Source: Strigamia acuminata
Taxonomy: Eukaryota > Arthropoda > Chilopoda > Geophilomorpha > Linotaeniidae
Reading direction: 5' to 3'
Assembly (NCBI GenBank): GCA_949358305.1
Contig: OX442315.1
Span: forward strand, 35,118,427-35,182,426
DNA: 64,000 bases
The notes below the pieces were generated by a model, which had not been told where the DNA came from, searched no databases, and was given only the letters and a program-made list of their open reading frames with translations. Below, in pieces: positions 55,478-64,000 of the stretch (position 1 is its first letter; every line of letters starts with the position of its first letter). The position numbers were made by a program, and so were the translations under genes.

Positions 55478-56565
55478 TGTTACTGGGGCCCCACAACTCA
55501 AGTCTTTTTTTTAATAATATAAAGTTGAGAATGTAGGAAGTTTGTTTGGCAGCGTCATACAAGTGCATTTGCGTGATTGCTGTTTTAATATCCAAGTCAG
55601 TTTGTATATCGACTTGGCTGAGACAACACACTCGTGTTTACCTAGTCTGAAGAGGTGAGGAAGTGGAGGTGGGCAAATAAAACACAATGGGGTGGAAAGG
55701 CTCGAATGAATCGACTCAAAACTAACCACCAACCTCGACTCGGTCTCAACTGTAATCGCTTTCAATGGTATTATCATTGATTCAAGCGATCGCCCGTCGA
55801 TTTCTTTTAATAAATCATGCGCTGAATTAGGCTAACGTGGTTATTCCTATCAGCGACTCCTAAAATTGCGTATAAAAAATGTACCGCATCGTAGAAAAAA
55901 ATGAAAACGAAAATTATAAACAGTGCGTGCAGTGTTTTTACAGCTCGATCCATATCCAGCCTAAAATTGATCGCATTTCAACATCAACAGTTTGTTTTTA
56001 CATTTAAAAGAAGAAGAAGAAAATGTTTTACTGATTTTAAAATCTATCACTCCCAGTTACATGATTTATTCTTGCTCTACACGAGCATACGCTAGCTTAC
56101 TAACAGCTTACAAGGAAATTTAAGTCGATTTAAGTCACTGGGGATTTGGCAAATTATTGTCTTTTCTATACCATAAGAAAAAACATCCACAACGCATTTT
56201 GTAACCACATGTTAGACCAATACTTGAGGTGGAATGAATCAGTCAAAAAGCATTTTAGTGGTCATGGTAATAAGAGATTTCAGAGAAAAAGGTGAATTGT
56301 TTATTTTTTGCTGGTCAAAGTAAAAATAACTTAATTACATCGTCCAGTTGTTGTCCCTTGTCTATTGATCTGTCGTGTCCTCGCCTAATTTATTCACAAC
56401 TAGGCTAGTTAGCTGTACAGGTCAATCAGAAGTTCCAATCTAGCGAATCTAACGCCGGTTTGTCGTTCGTGACAATCTCTTTAAAAAGTTCAGAAGTGGG
56501 AAAGTAATCAAACAGAATGAATTTACAAAATTTAATCATCTGAATTATTGATTTGTCCCCCAACC

Positions 56566-57283
56566 AAAGCTTAGTATACTCATACCGGTAAGCAGTTTTT
56601 TACGTAGGAAACCAGTCTGGCCACAGAAAAAACTGGTACTCACAAATTTCATTCGAGTCTTGGAATGTCTGAGATATATGTTCTGTCTCACAGAAAAATC
56701 AACAGAAAACCAATCCTAGTTTCCAGGCACGGAAACTTGTGGCACAGAAAGTGGCGATCGGTCTTGACAATTTGCAACCAATCGTAATTTTTTTAACCGG
56801 TCTCAAATATGGCAGCAATCAGTTCTGCCAACAAATGCAAACAACTGTATATTCTATTTATAAAAATAGATTATTAGTTTATAAGTAAAAATTAAAATTA
56901 AAAACTAACTAACAATCCAGCTCATCCTATTAGATTTATTAAAATTAAAATTAATTTTTACCTTATATTGAAAGGTAAGGAGATCCGCATTTATACTCGT
57001 TGGTAATGAACTGTTACTAATAAACACATACTTATTTTTTTTAAAAAAAGACTAAGGCTTATTTACTAAATGTAAGCTTATACATTTTTTAAATTTGTTT
57101 TGTATTTAAAGTAGATAATTTTGCGGCCAAAACAATACTCACAATCTTGTTCCATATAAAGTCTGTTGTGACAGATTGACACATGTTCTGCCACCAGATT
57201 GTTCTGAAAGGCTTTTCTGTCACACAGAAAAGTCTGTGGGCATGCACTTCTGTCAGCAGATGACCTTATGAGTACTAAGCTTT
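56566..57283. mobile_element. family B inverted-repeat element, complete copy
   Basis: Ends AAAGCTTAGTATACTCATA at the left and TATGAGTACTAAGCTTT at the right are inverted repeats (one 2-bp gap), enclosing 718 bp. Subterminal words CCACAGAAAAAACTGG and CAGAAAAGTCTGTGGG also pair. The second copy at 39283-39841 lacks the left terminus. No transposase. Confidence 0.85.
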
Positions 57284-57633
57284 AGTTAAAGAAATAATAG
57301 TACCTAAAAATTAAATACTAAAAAAAAAACCCTAAAGCACCCAGTATCACTAATTCTTTGTTAATTCTTTGATTTAGTGTCAAAAGACCTAATGGTGCGG
57401 TGGTAATGCTTGCTGCATATTTCTTTGTTGATTTCTATGACCGGATTTTTGGTTCTGCTTGATCCAGAGCCCATTATGTTTCGACTTTGTCAAATTCTTA
57501 GACAAGAAATGTTACCTGGCTAAGTGCTTATGCAAATCCAGTCCAGGGAAAGTGACATTGAAATCTCGTGGAACTCTCATGTCTAACGAGATATTACGAT
57601 AACGTGTGGTTCCTACGATAGAGTGTGTGTGCC

Positions 57634-58186
57634 ATTAGTGAGTTTGCGGTTGCCAATTGTTCCTTATAATTATGAGTTACAAGCTCATAATTATAATTAT
57701 AATTCCTTCTTGAAATAGGCACTTGCGGTACAATAAACATTTTATAAATTATACTTATAAATACCATGTGAACAGTACAAATCTCTTGCATGTAATGGTA
57801 GAACAAATCCATATGCAAAAGAAAATGAAAATCTGTAGTTTTACTAATTTGACAGTTTTCAGACATGAAATTGTCTTCCAGTTCATTTATTTGCTTACCT
57901 GGAATGATTTTAGTTGTTTCTATCCTTCGATGGCAGAAAGAAATTGTGATTGAGGCTGATTGTTGAAACAGGTCAGGCAGCCATTTTGAATTTCTATTAG
58001 CACCATCAGCGCCATTTGCAATAGTGGGAGGAGCTTAAAATAGTGTTAAGCGATCTGATTGGCTCCCTTATTTTACAAAATAGTGTAAAAATTGAGGAGT
58101 TACGTTATGTTATAAGTCCAATTTTATAATTATGAGCTTGTAACTCATAATTATAAGGAACAATTGGCAACCGCAAACTCACTAAT
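57634..58186. mobile_element. family F MITE with ~62-bp near-perfect inverted repeats
   Basis: The left arm starts ATTAGTGAGTTTGCGGTTGC and continues CAATTGTTCCTTATAATTAT GAGTTACAAG; the right arm is its reverse complement ending CCGCAAACTCACTAAT. The arms are almost identical, implying a young element. 553 bp in Gfi1 intron 2. The interior has no transposase. Confidence 0.92.
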
Positions 58187-58689
58187 ATCTTGAATAATCG
58201 ATGCGATCTTCTTTCTACAATTACCGACAGCAGGGGTTCTCAAACTTTTTAGCATTGCAACCCATTTTTAAGAAAGGCAATTTTTCGCGCACCACTTCAT
58301 CATCGGTGCATTAAATTTTTCCAAAATAAACTACGTACTAAAAACAGAAAAAGAATTTTTTTTCTATAATTATGCATAAAATTTTGTAAAACTTTACGTG
58401 TAATTTTATACAATTACAATAGCTACAAACCTTCATCATTGAGAGTTTTGGAAGTTTTGGAGGGTTTTAAAAATTTAAAGAAATTTTTGTGTGGTTTTTG
58501 TTAGGGTTTTGTAGCTTTTGCTAGCCTGCAATGTATTGCAACCAACTACTTGTACAGGGGGATTCATAACTGGCGCGAAATGAATTGGCGCGGAATTATT
58601 TTTTTTTTAGAACCCTATTTCAGTAAATTAAACTGGCGCGAAATGAATTGGCGCGGAATTTTGAAGTCAATTGTTGAATTAGCGCGGAA

Positions 58690-58860
58690 TGCCAACATTG
58701 TTAACTGAATAAGCGCGGAATTTGAAAAAATTTGTAACTGAATAAGCGCGGAATTTGGAAAAATTTGACACCGAATAAGCGCGGAATTTGGAAAAATTTG
58801 ACACTGAATAAGCGCGGATTTTTGACAAAAGTTGGAATTGAATAAGCGCGGAATATGAAA
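58690..58860. repeat. 33-bp tandem array within the hairpin element
   Basis: Five to six units of GAATAAGCGCGGAATTTGGA followed by AAAATTTGACACT, variable at the junction. It lies just inside the left terminal repeat. Confidence 0.9.
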
Positions 58861-59298
58861 AACAATACAATAACAGCTCAGCACAAATATGCAACATTTT
58901 GTCACCAACACACACGTCATTAATTTAATAAACTTAACAATAAATTATGACTTTCTTTCTTTTCTTAAGGCACATTATCACAGAAATAAATTTTATTCCA
59001 AGTTTTGTGTTTTGTTATGTGCAATTTTGCTCCAAAAAATTGAGCAGCAACTGTCAATTTACACAAGCCAAGGGGTCAGCTGAACTACAATTCTTGTTTT
59101 ATTTCGTTTTAAGAGTTTTATTATAAAATCATCAGTTTATTAACGATAAGCAAAAACAATTGCCTAGGTTTTCCCATCTAATGCAGCTTCAGCTGCTTCA
59201 AACCAATTAGTCTCTGCATACTTTTTCTTAAATAAAGCAATTGTTTTCACACTTGGATTACACCAACCATTGTCGCAACGTTAACTATCAATGCCGTC

Positions 59299-59533
59299 AA
59301 TTCGCGCTCGTCTGCGGCGTCGAAAATCGACTTTTGCGTCGAATAATTCTAACCGTTGCTGCTCAGGTCGCTCGCCGATACTTCACTGCAATACAGAGTA
59401 CGCGAATCTACTTCGCGATGCCGCAAATCCATCCTCGGTTGCCGCGTCTCGTATCCAATTATATCCTGAGCAGCAACAGTTAGAAATACAAGACGCAAAA
59501 GTGGACTTTCGACGCCGCAGACGAGCGCGAATT
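59299..59533. repeat. 69-bp inverted repeat within the hairpin element
   Basis: Left arm 59299-59367 (AATTCGCGCTCGTCTGCGGC ... GTTGCTGCTCAGG) and right arm 59465-59533 (its reverse complement with few differences) flank a 97-bp spacer that is also CpG-rich. This could fold into a long hairpin. Confidence 0.9.
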
Positions 59534-59548
59534 TACGGCACGGAAACA

Positions 59549-59785
59549 AAATTGCCTGAGCGCGGAATGAAAGAAATACACCATTCCGCGCTCAGGCAAT
59601 TTCTAAAGTTGCCTAAGCGCGGAATGAAATTAATACAACATTCCGCGCTCAGGCAATTTTAGAAATTGCCTGAGCGCGGAAATCAAGCATGTCCAACTGA
59701 ATTGGCGCGAATTGAATAAGCGCGAATTGAATAAGCGCGAAATGAATAAGCGCGGAATTTTATTCCGCGCTTATTCATTTCGCGC
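59549..59785. repeat. series of GCGCGGAAT hairpins
   Basis: AAATTGCCTGAGCGCGGAAT G pairs with CATTCCGCGCTCAGGCAATT T (59549-59569 and 59582-59602). A second stem is at 59609-59659 and a third partial one follows. The right terminus is a perfect 24-bp stem (59735-59758 with 59762-59785) around 3 nt. Confidence 0.88.
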
Positions 59786-60624
59786 CAGTTATTGTAACCC
59801 TTGTACAGGCCGTAAGTTTGAATTGGAATTGGCAAAAATTGAAAAAATAAATTAAGAAATACATTTTTGGGACAAAAACGTTGGGTGACGAAATGATTGA
59901 ACACCGTTGCGCCCCACCAAAAATCAGCTTGTGCCCCACCAGTGAGGCACGATCCCACATTTTGAGAATCGCTGACTTACAGCTATGACAAATTTCGAGT
60001 GTGTTTTTTCAAAAATAAAAATGTAGGTCATCACCAAGAATACCTTATTGATGACAAGTGGAGCCACCACCAGATCTAACAAGGTTTTTTTTTTTTAAAA
60101 TCAGCCTCTGCTACTATCACTAACGTGACCATGTAGTGCTACATAGTTGCACCAATGAAAATGGGCTAGTGACGCAATTTGAAGGACATACAGCAATTTT
60201 GTCGCTGCGATCAGTTTGCACCGCGATTATGGCGTGCATAGAAAACAGACAAAGTAGTAAATGAAAAATTAAAGTGTAGTTTTAATGACTGCAATTTTTA
60301 CAGGTTTATTAATTGTTTAAAAAGTAGCTAATGGAACCAGAAATAAGAATAAAACCAGAGTTATGAGCCTATAAATATGTTAGCAACTCAATCCACATAA
60401 CTAACTTCAATTATCATTACCAACCAAACAAAAGTAAATAAAAAATACTGTCCCACATTTCAATATTGTAATCTGGCAAATCATGATTGCAGAAGCAATT
60501 TTGTTGTGAAAATGTAGTCTCATTGTACTGTCAACGGATTTTCAAACTGAGTCGCGACCCCACATGGAGTCCCGTAATTGAATGTAAAGGTCGCAAAACA
60601 TACTTCATTAATAGAGCTCTTAAA

Positions 60625-60779
60625 CTTACAAACAATCAACTAAAACCATAGGCCTTTTGAGCCAACGATCATCTTCAGTGGTCAAAACGATAAATCGTTA
60701 AATAAACCGATATCGTTTTGACCACTGAAGATGATCGTTGGATTGAAAAGCCTATGGTTTTAGTCGATTGTTTGTAACT
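60625..60779. mobile_element. palindromic MITE, ~155 bp
   Basis: Nearly the whole element is one inverted repeat: CTTACAAACAATCAACTAAA, ACCATAGGC, CCAACGATCATCTTCAGTGG and TCAAAACGAT in the left arm are complemented in the right arm, leaving about 20 bp of loop (with its own ATCGTT/AACGAT word). It sits about 250 bp before Gfi1 exon 3. Confidence 0.9.
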
Positions 60780-61032
60780 CAAGTTGAAGAAAAGTTTTCT
60801 CAAACCTGACGTCACAACTGCAAAACATGCCCCCATTGTGTCATGTGACTAGTTTTGGGCTGACATTCACAAAAAATGGCTGCCAACAGCAGGTTAAACA
60901 TGTACAAAACTATCCTTAGGTGTGGACAACTGATTTTTAAAAACGTATCGTCGACAAAACTTCCGTCGACGATTTGCACTTGCTTGACTACAGTAGTGCT
61001 CAAACTAACATCTATTTGGTTTGTCTCCACAG

Positions 61033-61674
61033 ATGTACGACTATGGCCACCAGCATTATCCAGTCCCACAACCAAAGAAAGCAACAATCCATCCCTTTCT
61101 GCAAATCAAGAAACTTCCGGGCCCTTAAACCTGTGTCTCAAATCACAACCAAAGATATGGTCGCCTGCAAAAGCCATGGAAGATGAGGCCGATGCAACAT
61201 TTTCCGAAAAAATCCAGCAGGCTGTCGAAATGTCTTCGGACGACGAAAACCAAACAAGAAAAGATATGGTACAGGATGTGTCCTCCATCTACCAAGACAG
61301 CAAATCACCACTGTTGGCAGATACCACCACACCTGGGTCAGATTTTTACGCTTGTGTCAAATGTCACAAAGCATTTAGTACAGCCCACGGACTCGAAGTG
61401 CACGCCCGGCGCTCGCATAATGGACAAAGGCCTTTTGCCTGTCAGGATTGCAATAAGACATTTGGTCATGCGGCCAGTTTGGACCAACACAAAGCGACAC
61501 ATGGAACAACGCGTACGTTCACTTGCAAACAATGTGGCAAAAGCTTTAAAAGATCATCCACTTTGAGTACCCATCTACTCATCCATTCGGACACTAGACC
61601 ATATCCGTGCCAGTATTGTGGAAAGAGGTTCCACCAAAAGTCAGATATGAAGAAACATACTTATATACACACAG
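61033..61674 (+). CDS. Gfi1: Gfi1 exon 3: acidic linker and zinc fingers 1-4
   Basis: 642 nt, acceptor TTGTCTCCACAG, donor GTAAGC, phase 1 to 1. After about 105 linker residues (SSDDEN acidic patch; GPLNLCLK, loosely like a CtBP-binding PxDLS motif) come four C2H2 fingers from about 61353: [20 protein letters not shown], then [40 protein letters not shown] and [17 protein letters not shown]. Fingers 3-4 are essentially identical to vertebrate Gfi1, and the THGLEVH and KRSSTLSTH motifs are family-specific. Gfi1 fingers 3-5 read the AATC core in DNA (established knowledge). The exon ends inside the HTG-E linker, so fingers 5-6 must be in a later exon. Extending the frame left to an ATG at 60876 would run through the intron; MPRSF at 48478 is the true start. 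Confidence 0.97.
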
Positions 61675-62290
61675 GTAAGCTACTTATTCATTTTACACTG
61701 GTTTTCACTGTTAGAACAATTTGCCAATAATTCTCGATAACTACTTGTACATAACAACATAAAATAGGCCTACAATTCATCATTAGTCTTTACAAATCCT
61801 ATTGACACTAATGAGTAATTGTACTGCAGACCGGACATAGGACGGGTCCCAGAAAGTTATCTTAACTAACAAGCTGTTCGGATGGGAGAGGGGATTTAAT
61901 ATTGCTGGGTATAGGTCAGGACCTCCAAACACGTCCGAACCATGCTATGTCCGATCTACACAGATTACACTGTAATAGTAGAAATAATCTTAGTCCCGAA
62001 AGGCCGATACTACGAATTTGTGAGTAACTATACAGTTTACGAACAAGAAAGGTTGCGATTGACTCACCATGCTGATGGCTTTATTCCGTTTAAACGCTGC
62101 AGTTGAGCAGTGCCTGTTAATACTTGGATGAATAATCCTATCATTGTCTGATTTGAGATACAGCTGTACGATAAAACATCTGTCGCTCACTTCCAACTGG
62201 ATTTGCTAGAATTTCCCCAAATTTCTACGCAAATGCCAAGTTAGAAGCTTCAAAAACGCCGTCCAACAAGACGATACCAATACTCCAGAT
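61675..62290 (+). other. Gfi1 intron 3, left part
   Basis: No coding sequence. In particular no GEKPHKC-type linker or finger was seen. A TCTTAACTAACAAGCTGTTC-containing segment with a palindromic GGACATAGGACGGGTC / CGGATAGCATG arrangement at 61830-61970 may be old repeat DNA. Confidence 0.5.
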
Positions 62291-62743
62291 CAGGGGTTCT
62301 CAAACTTTTCAGCATTGCGACCCATTTTTAAGACAGGCGATCTTCCGTGCCCCACTTCATCATCGGTGCATTACATTTTTTCAAAATGAATTACGACATA
62401 GATTGTTACTATTTTCCCATCCTACAAAATTCATCACTTTGGGGAATTACAATAGCTACAAACCTCCATTTTTGGGAATTTTGGCTGCTTTTTGGAGAAT
62501 TTTAGAAGGCTTTTGTAGATTTTGAGTGATTTTTGTAAGGTTTTTGTGAAGATTTTAGAGGATTTTGCTAGCCTGCGGTGTATTGCAACCAATTAGAGGC
62601 AGTAAGTTGAAATTGGAATTGGCAAAAATTGAAAAAAAAATTGAAAAAAAAATCTAAGACCAACAATTTGAGGCGACAAAGTGATTGAACACCTTTGCGC
62701 CCCACCAAAAATCAGCTCGCGCCCCACAGTTTGAGAAACGCTG
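62291..62743. mobile_element. hAT-type element, uninterrupted, perfect 8-bp target duplication
   Basis: 453 bp, CAGGGGTTCTCAAACTTTTC ... AGTTTGAGAAACGCTG, flanked by CTCCAGAT (62283-62290 and 62744-62751). It is the empty-site counterpart of the interrupted copy at 58231-59974: TTGCAACCAATTAGAGGCAG here corresponds to the insertion point there. No transposase ORF; the - strand ORF is a by-product. Confidence 0.95.
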
Positions 62744-62751
62744 CTCCAGAT

Positions 62752-64000
62752 AATCTGGAGAAGTGCCCTTTGCTGTTCAACAATATCAATCACAATCAAT
62801 CTTTGCCTTTTCAAATTCTCAAGTACGTAGGTGTTAAAGGGTGCAAGATTACACTTTTTTAAGTGTGACATATATTTTGACTCCTTTTCGGGGTTTCACC
62901 GACAACCGTAAACAAATTCTTTCCTACAATTAAACAAGCCCAAACTCTACCCCCATTCCACCCAAGCAATTTCTTCCATAAAACCCACATTTAACTCTTC
63001 GCCCAATAGCGAAGCACTTTCGCAAAGATTTCCCATACTCTCCACCCACTTTTCTACACTTTAATTCACTTAACACCAGCAAACCAAATCCAATTAAGCC
63101 TTCGGTCAAAATTATTCCAATCAACTTGATGTTAGCATCGCATGTCAGGTAGCAATTGCGCCTTCCTCATAACACGAACAAAGGCTAAATGGGTGTATAA
63201 TAAGCCACGTGCACAATAACATGCTGCCGCGTGTGTCCGGGATCACAGGGTCCCCCTCATGGTCACAGTCGTAAAACAATCCCAACCTTCGTCATCCCAC
63301 CTTCTATTTATCACCATTCCATCTCCACACGAACCTCACCAGTCCCCCTTTGTCTTTTTTTTTTATTATGACTGCACTGGACAGTGGTCAATCGTCAGTC
63401 GATGACTCATTAAAAATGTAACACTCGGATGAACGTTCCATATATCTTTTTTTGCTGCCATCATATCTTTTTTTTTTGTTATACTTGTTGAATATTGTTG
63501 CCAAAACATCAATCATGGAGGTTCGTGCGTTGCCTAGTTGGATTTACGAGCTTCCTTTAACTTTTTATTTACTTTTTATTTATGGAATATGTCTATTTCA
63601 TAAAAAATAATTATGACACGAGTATCTCGTCCATGATCGCGGTGGTTAATTAGGTAAATTGTCATGGAAAGGAAAAGAAAGCAGACTATGTTTATGGTCG
63701 TGGCACTCCATAATTTTCCAGATCGTTTTATTAGGCCTATCAGTGGTAGCGAGTGCAATTCACGGTTCTAATGCTCTTTGGTCAAATGAAAGAGTTTAAT
63801 TTCTTTCTATATTTATGGAATATAAAAAGATACGTTAATATTCTATTGTTTTCCATTATTTAAAACTAACAAAAAAAATCTCTTGTGACCATCGCTCTCC
63901 ATTGATTTTATAAATGTCCAAAGTGAACACATTATGGATTTCCATTATAACACGCCCAACCACATCTTTTCCATTTAACTTTCTACTTTTTTTTTACTGA
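62752..64000. other. right end of window, presumably Gfi1 intron 3
   Basis: AT-rich, with a GC-richer patch at 63140-63270. No exon with zinc fingers 5-6 is found in any frame, so they are beyond 64000. The - strand ORFs here have no domain. Confidence 0.55.

Larger units (their letters stand above)
58559..59800. mobile_element. CpG-rich, hairpin-dense element with 9-bp target duplication (new family, MULE-like?)
   Basis: 1242 bp flanked by TTGTACAGG on both sides (58550-58558 and 59801-59809). Terminal inverted repeats start GGGATTCATAACTGGCGCGA and GGGTTACAATAACTGGCGCG (right end as complement). The interior is built from the word GCGCGGAAT and its complement ATTCCGCGC: a tandem array, a 69-bp inverted repeat, three short hairpins and a terminal 24-bp stem. 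A 9-bp duplication is typical of Mutator-like elements (established knowledge), but no MURA-type transposase is present; the 123-codon ORF inside is a by-product of the palindromes. Confidence 0.88.
58231..59974. mobile_element. hAT-type element (CAGGGGTTCTCAAAC) carrying a 1242-bp insertion
   Basis: Begins CAGGGGTTCTCAAACTTTTT and ends TTTGAGAATCGCTG. Colinear with the uninterrupted copy at 62291-62743 (shared AACCCATTTTTAAG, CATCATCGGTGCATTA, GCTAGCCTGC, TTGCGCCCCACCAAAAATCA). Flanks ACCGACAG and ACTTACAG match at six of eight bases, a worn 8-bp target duplication. Excluding the insert it is about 500 bp. Confidence 0.88.
53862..61032 (+). other. Gfi1 intron 2, a transposon-dense intron
   Basis: 7171 bp, holding MITE C (53937), MITE A with a nested insert (54759), family B (56566), family F (57634), a hAT element carrying the 1242-bp hairpin element (58231) and a small palindromic MITE (60625). 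No further in-frame exon was recognised; one cannot be excluded because both flanking phases are 1. Confidence 0.65.

Noticed and set aside
59291-59662. 123-codon ORF within the hairpin element as a transposase
   Set aside because: It reads through both arms of an inverted repeat and hairpins; Arg-rich with no DDE or zinc-finger pattern.
60876-61032. Zinc-finger protein starting at the ATG at 60876
   Set aside because: This stretch is intron: a strong acceptor at 61032 joins in phase with upstream exons, and the family's N-terminus (SNAG) is at 48478.
61675-64000. Search for Gfi1 zinc fingers 5 and 6
   Set aside because: No GEKP linker, CxxC...HxxxH pattern or in-frame acceptor with finger-like sequence was seen in any + strand frame; the exon must be beyond the window.

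Overview
This window is nuclear DNA from an animal, very probably an invertebrate. It is AT-rich and gene-poor, with introns of several kb bounded by GT/AG, a nuclear tRNA gene, long minisatellites and many short inverted-repeat DNA transposons. No bacterial, phage or CRISPR feature is present. Species cannot be fixed from the sequence; an invertebrate deuterostome such as a tunicate is possible but unproven.

The one securely named gene is an orthologue of Gfi1/Gfi1b (the senseless family of C2H2 zinc-finger repressors) on the + strand. Three coding exons are visible: 48478-48577 (SNAG repressor domain), 53691-53861 (linker) and 61033-61674 (acidic linker plus zinc fingers 1-4). All their junctions are phase 1, so they splice in frame to about 305 residues. 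Zinc fingers 5 and 6 are not between 61675 and 64000, so the gene runs off the right edge. A group of six E-boxes lies within 360 bp upstream of the start codon. Its introns hold most of the best-defined transposons.

A second gene is read on the - strand at the left: exon 12407-12584 (with start codon) and exon 9489-9716, joined phase 1 to phase 1 by consensus splice sites. They encode a proline/leucine/glycine-rich N-terminus typical of transcription factors, but no DNA-binding domain is visible, so the family is unknown. A 13-codon upstream ORF ends in an ATGA overlap with the main start. Weaker exon candidates lie at 3596-3944 (-), 29541-29648 (-), 29797-29873 (-), 40443-40592 (+) and 45350-45514 (-).

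Layout: 0.1-4 kb, repeats and a cluster of ACCGGT motifs; 4-24 kb, the - strand gene with GC-rich islands (possible regulatory DNA), five minisatellites, a duplicated hairpin at 19.2-19.5 kb and tRNA-Arg(TCG) at 20.3 kb; 24.7-27.1 kb, a broken Ty3/gypsy retrotransposon on the - strand; 28-48 kb, mostly non-coding with several MITEs and a solo-LTR candidate; 48-64 kb, Gfi1. At least seven inverted-repeat or hAT-type families occur. The most striking is a 1242-bp CpG-rich, hairpin-dense element (58559-59800) with a 9-bp target duplication, inserted inside a hAT element whose empty counterpart lies 4 kb away.
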